This document shows, piece by piece, positions 14,004-16,591 of a stretch of DNA of 16,591 nucleotides. The stretch is from assembly GCA_050050615.1 (NCBI GenBank), contig JASFTV010000038.1, forward strand, positions 1-16,591, written 5' to 3'. Numbering within the stretch: position 1 is the first letter of the stretch; every line of letters starts with the position of its first letter. The position numbers and the translations under genes are program-made. The notes beneath the pieces were generated by a model. It was not told where the DNA came from and searched no databases. It was given only the letters and a program-made list of their open reading frames with translations. Source of the DNA: JASFTV01 sp050050615. Lineage in GTDB: Bacteria; Desulfobacterota; DSM-4660; Desulfatiglandales; HGW-15.

Positions 14004-16160
14004 ATGAGATTCAGGAACCTGAAAGACCACGCCTATATCGTCTTATCCGTTGTTCTCGTTTTTCTTTTTTTCCATCCCGCTCTCCTTTCAAACAAGACGT
14101 TTTACTTTAGGGATATCCATCGGTTGTTCTATCCGATGAAATACTACTTGGCCGCATGTCTAAAAAGTATGGCCATCCCCTACTGGTGCAGTAACATTTT
14201 TTGCGGATCTCCCTTCATGAGTGATCTCCAATCAGGTGTCTTCTACCCTTTTTCCCTGATTTTTGCTCTCTTCCCTTTTTCCTGGTCTTTTAATATCTAC
14301 ATTTTGCTGCATTTTTTTCTTGGTTTTTGCTTCTTCTATCATTTCATAAGGTCCATCGGCCTATCCCGGCAATCTGCGATTCTTACAGGCATTTCCTATT
14401 GCTATGGCGGTTTTACCATCGCTTCAGTGAATACACTCAATAACCTATCAACCTTCATCTGGTTGCCAGCCATACTCTGGTCTTTTCATGAAGCCACCGC
14501 AAAAGACCGCAGGTGCGGCTACGTTTATACTTTGGTTTTTCTTTGCATGTCTATTCTGGGAGGTGAACCCCAGTTGCTCATTCTGACTGTAGGTCTACTC
14601 ATCTTTTATGGCTTGACGTACACCGCAGACAGAACCTTGCGTATGCGCTTAAGGCTAAGAAATCTAGTTGTTATCCTGCTTATAGCTGCATCTGCAGCAT
14701 TGCTTACGATGGTGCAACTCGGACCTTCATACCAGGACTACCAGCTCTCTGTCCGCTCCGAGGGTTTCGCTTACGCGGAAGCAACCAGGCACTCTTTGAG
14801 CCCCCAGATGCTGAAGCATTTTGTTCTGCCCCTCCATTTTCAGGCCAACTTTGACACAGATCCTTCAACGCTCCAGGGGTTCTTCCCCGGAAACGGGCAA
14901 ATTCCCTGGCTTTTAACCATATATCCAGGCTTCATCATTGCTCCTCTTGCTCTCATAGGTTTGCTCCTCGGCTTCTCTAAGAGGTTCCTTCTATGGCTTG
15001 TCATCTTCATGGTTTGCACCGCCCTGGCTCTCGGCTACTATACGCCTATGTACGATCTCTTCTACAAACTATTTCCTTTCTTCCGCTTCCCAGCAAAGTT
15101 CCTGTGTTTAGCCAGCCTCAGTCTCTTGGTTATGGCGGCCTATGGTCTTGATCGCTTGATCCTGCTCCTCAAACAGAAGGGACTAAGAACCAAGCCCCTC
15201 TTTCTTGTCATAGCCCTTATTTTGGTTGCGGATCTGTACGTAAACCACGCAAACCTTAATCCCTTGCGCAAATCGACATTCTATGAAAGCTACCACCCAT
15301 ACTTAAAACCCATCATTGATGATTCAGACATCTTCAGAATATATTTGGATCCTGACGCAACGACACCAGATTCCCAGAAAGACACGATTCTCAATCACCA
15401 TATCAGGTGGCAAATGTACCTCATGCCAAATCTGGGTATCCTACATGGTCTAGACCATATCGACGGAAAGACGGGGCTCGAGCTGCGATATCAATATATC
15501 ATCACTGAAATCCTGCAGAGGCCGTGGGATGAAAGACTCCGTTTCCTTAGGTTGGCTAACGTGAAATATGTCATCTCTTCTCAAAGGTTGGACCAAAGAC
15601 CGGCACTTCGAGGCCGGATAAAGAAAATTAACCCCATTGTCTATGAGATAAAAGACTTTTTGCCAAGGGCCTGGATGGTTGGGCATCTCCGTTCTATCAT
15701 GAAAGGCACAGTCGATGAACTCATTGATGACTCTTTTGATCCCTCCTCTTCAGCTCTAGCAAAAGGGGATGCGATTGGGAGACATAGAAAGCCGTCATTT
15801 AGAGAAATAGACCATATTCAATATGAAAAAAATGGCAACATTTATATTGAACTCACAACGGATGTCCCTTGTGTTCTGGTCATTTCTGAGTCATCTTATC
15901 CGGGTTGGCGTGTGTTTGTAGATGGAGAGGAAAAGCCATGCCTATGGCTGAATCTCCTATTTCAAGGGGTTGAAATAGGACCGGGCACCCATAAAATCAA
16001 GTTTATATTTCGACCCAAGCATTTTGGTACATTCCTGTTTGCTTCCTTGGGCACTCTGCTTTTTTTGCTTGTGGCCTGGTTCTGTTATCGCTTATGCCTT
16101 AGGCGACACGCCATCTCATCAAAACAAATAGTACCCACAAATGAAAGGAGCACAGAGTAA
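14004..16160 (+). CDS. YfhO-like GT-C membrane protein
   Basis: The 718-aa protein has one helix at about 11-28, an extracytoplasmic loop with TFYFRDIHRLFYPMKYYL (32-49) whose Asp37 fits the GT-C catalytic position, then QSGVFYPFSLIFALFPF (76-92), the hallmark entry to the second helix of YfhO proteins. Further helices continue to about residue 410, then a large soluble domain. That domain ends with SSYPGWRVFVDGEE (about 631-644) and GTHKIKFIFRP, the usual YfhO C-terminal beta domain, before a final helix near 686-706. In Gram-positive bacteria YfhO-type proteins add sugars from undecaprenyl phosphate to teichoic acids, working with a CsbB/GtlA-type GT2. The gene is followed after six bases by a GT2 of that general type. 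No SD is evident before this ATG, so the start is less certain than the family. Confidence 0.87.
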   Translation: MRFRNLKDHAYIVLSVVLVFLFFHPALLSNKTFYFRDIHRLFYPMKYYLAACLKSMAIPYWCSNIFCGSPFMSDLQSGVFYPFSLIFALFPFSWSFNIYILLHFFLGFCFFYHFIRSIGLSRQSAILTGISYCYGGFTIASVNTLNNLSTFIWLPAILWSFHEATAKDRRCGYVYTLVFLCMSILGGEPQLLILTVGLLIFYGLTYTADRTLRMRLRLRNLVVILLIAASAALLTMVQLGPSYQDYQLSVRSEGFAYAEATRHSLSPQMLKHFVLPLHFQANFDTDPSTLQGFFPGNGQIPWLLTIYPGFIIAPLALIGLLLGFSKRFLLWLVIFMVCTALALGYYTPMYDLFYKLFPFFRFPAKFLCLASLSLLVMAAYGLDRLILLLKQKGLRTKPLFLVIALILVADLYVNHANLNPLRKSTFYESYHPYLKPIIDDSDIFRIYLDPDATTPDSQKDTILNHHIRWQMYLMPNLGILHGLDHIDGKTGLELRYQYIITEILQRPWDERLRFLRLANVKYVISSQRLDQRPALRGRIKKINPIVYEIKDFLPRAWMVGHLRSIMKGTVDELIDDSFDPSSSALAKGDAIGRHRKPSFREIDHIQYEKNGNIYIELTTDVPCVLVISESSYPGWRVFVDGEEKPCLWLNLLFQGVEIGPGTHKIKFIFRPKHFGTFLFASLGTLLFLLVAWFCYRLCLRRHAISSKQIVPTNERSTE

Positions 16161-16166
16161 GGGCTT

Positions 16167-16591
16167 ATGAAAGTCTCGATCATTATACCCTGTTATAACG
16201 AGAAAATTCTCCTGGCCGACTTGATCTCTCTTGTGAAAAAGGCACCTGTTGAAGATAAAGAGATCATTCTTGTGGATGATGGTTCGAATGATGGAACCAC
16301 GCAGTTGATAAGGGCGAAAATTGAAAAGGAAGTGGACAAAGTGATTTATCATCCAAAGAATAAGGGGAAGGGGGCTGCAATAAGATCAGGGTTAGAACAT
16401 GTTTCCGGCGATATTGTGATCATACAGGATGCTGATCTAGAATATGATCCATCGGATTATCCCAAGCTCATAGCACCCATCATAAAAGGAAATGCGGATG
16501 TGGTCTATGGATCACGTTTCCTAGGAGAGGGACCGCACAGGGTTCACTTCTTCTGGCATTATGTAGGAAATAGATTCTTGACGATTCTCTC
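16167..16591 (+). CDS. Polyprenyl-phosphate sugar synthase-like family 2 glycosyltransferase (3' partial)
   Basis: The frame starts at an ATG preceded by AAGGG and runs off the window after 141 complete codons. The visible N-terminal GT2 domain reads MKVSIIIPCYNEKILL at 1-16, then LVDDGSNDGTTQL, YHPKNKGKGAAIRSGLEH, and the metal site QDADLEYDPSDYP, followed by VVYGSRFLGEG. The DADLEYDP form is typical of dolichyl-phosphate glucose/mannose synthase-like bacterial enzymes. It begins six bases after the stop of the YfhO-like gene, so the pair is cotranscribed. It would load a sugar onto a polyprenyl phosphate for the YfhO-like enzyme (inference). Whether the C-terminus has membrane helices, as in CsbB, cannot be seen. 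Confidence 0.9.
   Translation, partial: MKVSIIIPCYNEKILLADLISLVKKAPVEDKEIILVDDGSNDGTTQLIRAKIEKEVDKVIYHPKNKGKGAAIRSGLEHVSGDIVIIQDADLEYDPSDYPKLIAPIIKGNADVVYGSRFLGEGPHRVHFFWHYVGNRFLTIL

Noticed and set aside
1..16591. CRISPR array, tRNA, rRNA or defence system
   Set aside because: No regularly spaced direct repeats, cloverleaf tRNA, rRNA segment or defence-type domain was seen. The coding content is explained by glycan biosynthesis.

Overview
The window is a stretch of a surface-glycan or glycoconjugate biosynthesis locus, about 16.6 kb and cut at both ends. Nearly every gene is a sugar-nucleotide enzyme, a glycan-modifying enzyme, a glycosyltransferase (GT), or a polytopic GT-C membrane protein that uses lipid-linked sugars. 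No ribosomal, phage, IS or other taxonomic marker is present. Bacterial Shine-Dalgarno (SD) sites, moderate GC content and a WbpB/WbpE-type pair for a 3-amino-uronic sugar suggest a Gram-negative, perhaps Desulfobacterota-like, environmental bacterium. This assignment is inference and weak.

Layout: (1) a plus-strand block at 2-4529 holds the C-terminal part of a WbpB/WlbA-like UDP-sugar dehydrogenase, a PLP aminotransferase (WbpE-like), a NodU/CmcH-family carbamoyltransferase, and a family-2 GT. (2) A minus-strand block runs from 13666 down to 4590. In transcription order it holds a TMTC-like GT-C protein with TPRs, a PMT/ArnT-like GT-C protein, a DPM1-like polyprenyl-phosphate sugar synthase, a second GT2, a B12-binding-type radical SAM protein, a DUF218 (YdcF/SanA-like) protein and, after a 424-bp gap, a GT4 glycosyltransferase. 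(3) A plus-strand block from 14004 to the right edge holds a YfhO-like GT-C protein and the start of another polyprenyl-phosphate-sugar-synthase-like GT2. The first two blocks converge at 4530-4589. The last two diverge from 13667-14003, where a TATAAT-type minus-strand promoter can be proposed.

How the genes may work together (inference): the first block would make a UDP-3-amino-uronic sugar, add a carbamoyl group to a sugar residue, and transfer sugars in the cytoplasm. The second and third blocks each pair a GT2 that loads a sugar onto undecaprenyl phosphate with multi-spanning GT-C enzymes that would use it on the periplasmic side. The radical SAM protein could modify a sugar or lipid, but its substrate cannot be read from the sequence.

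The most unusual non-coding feature is the gap at 5682-6105. It holds a chain of palindromes: a hairpin with an AGA triloop, a 198-bp nested inverted repeat able to fold as one long rod, and a 57-nt segment that folds exactly into a three-way junction with two more AGA triloops. No gene call explains this region.
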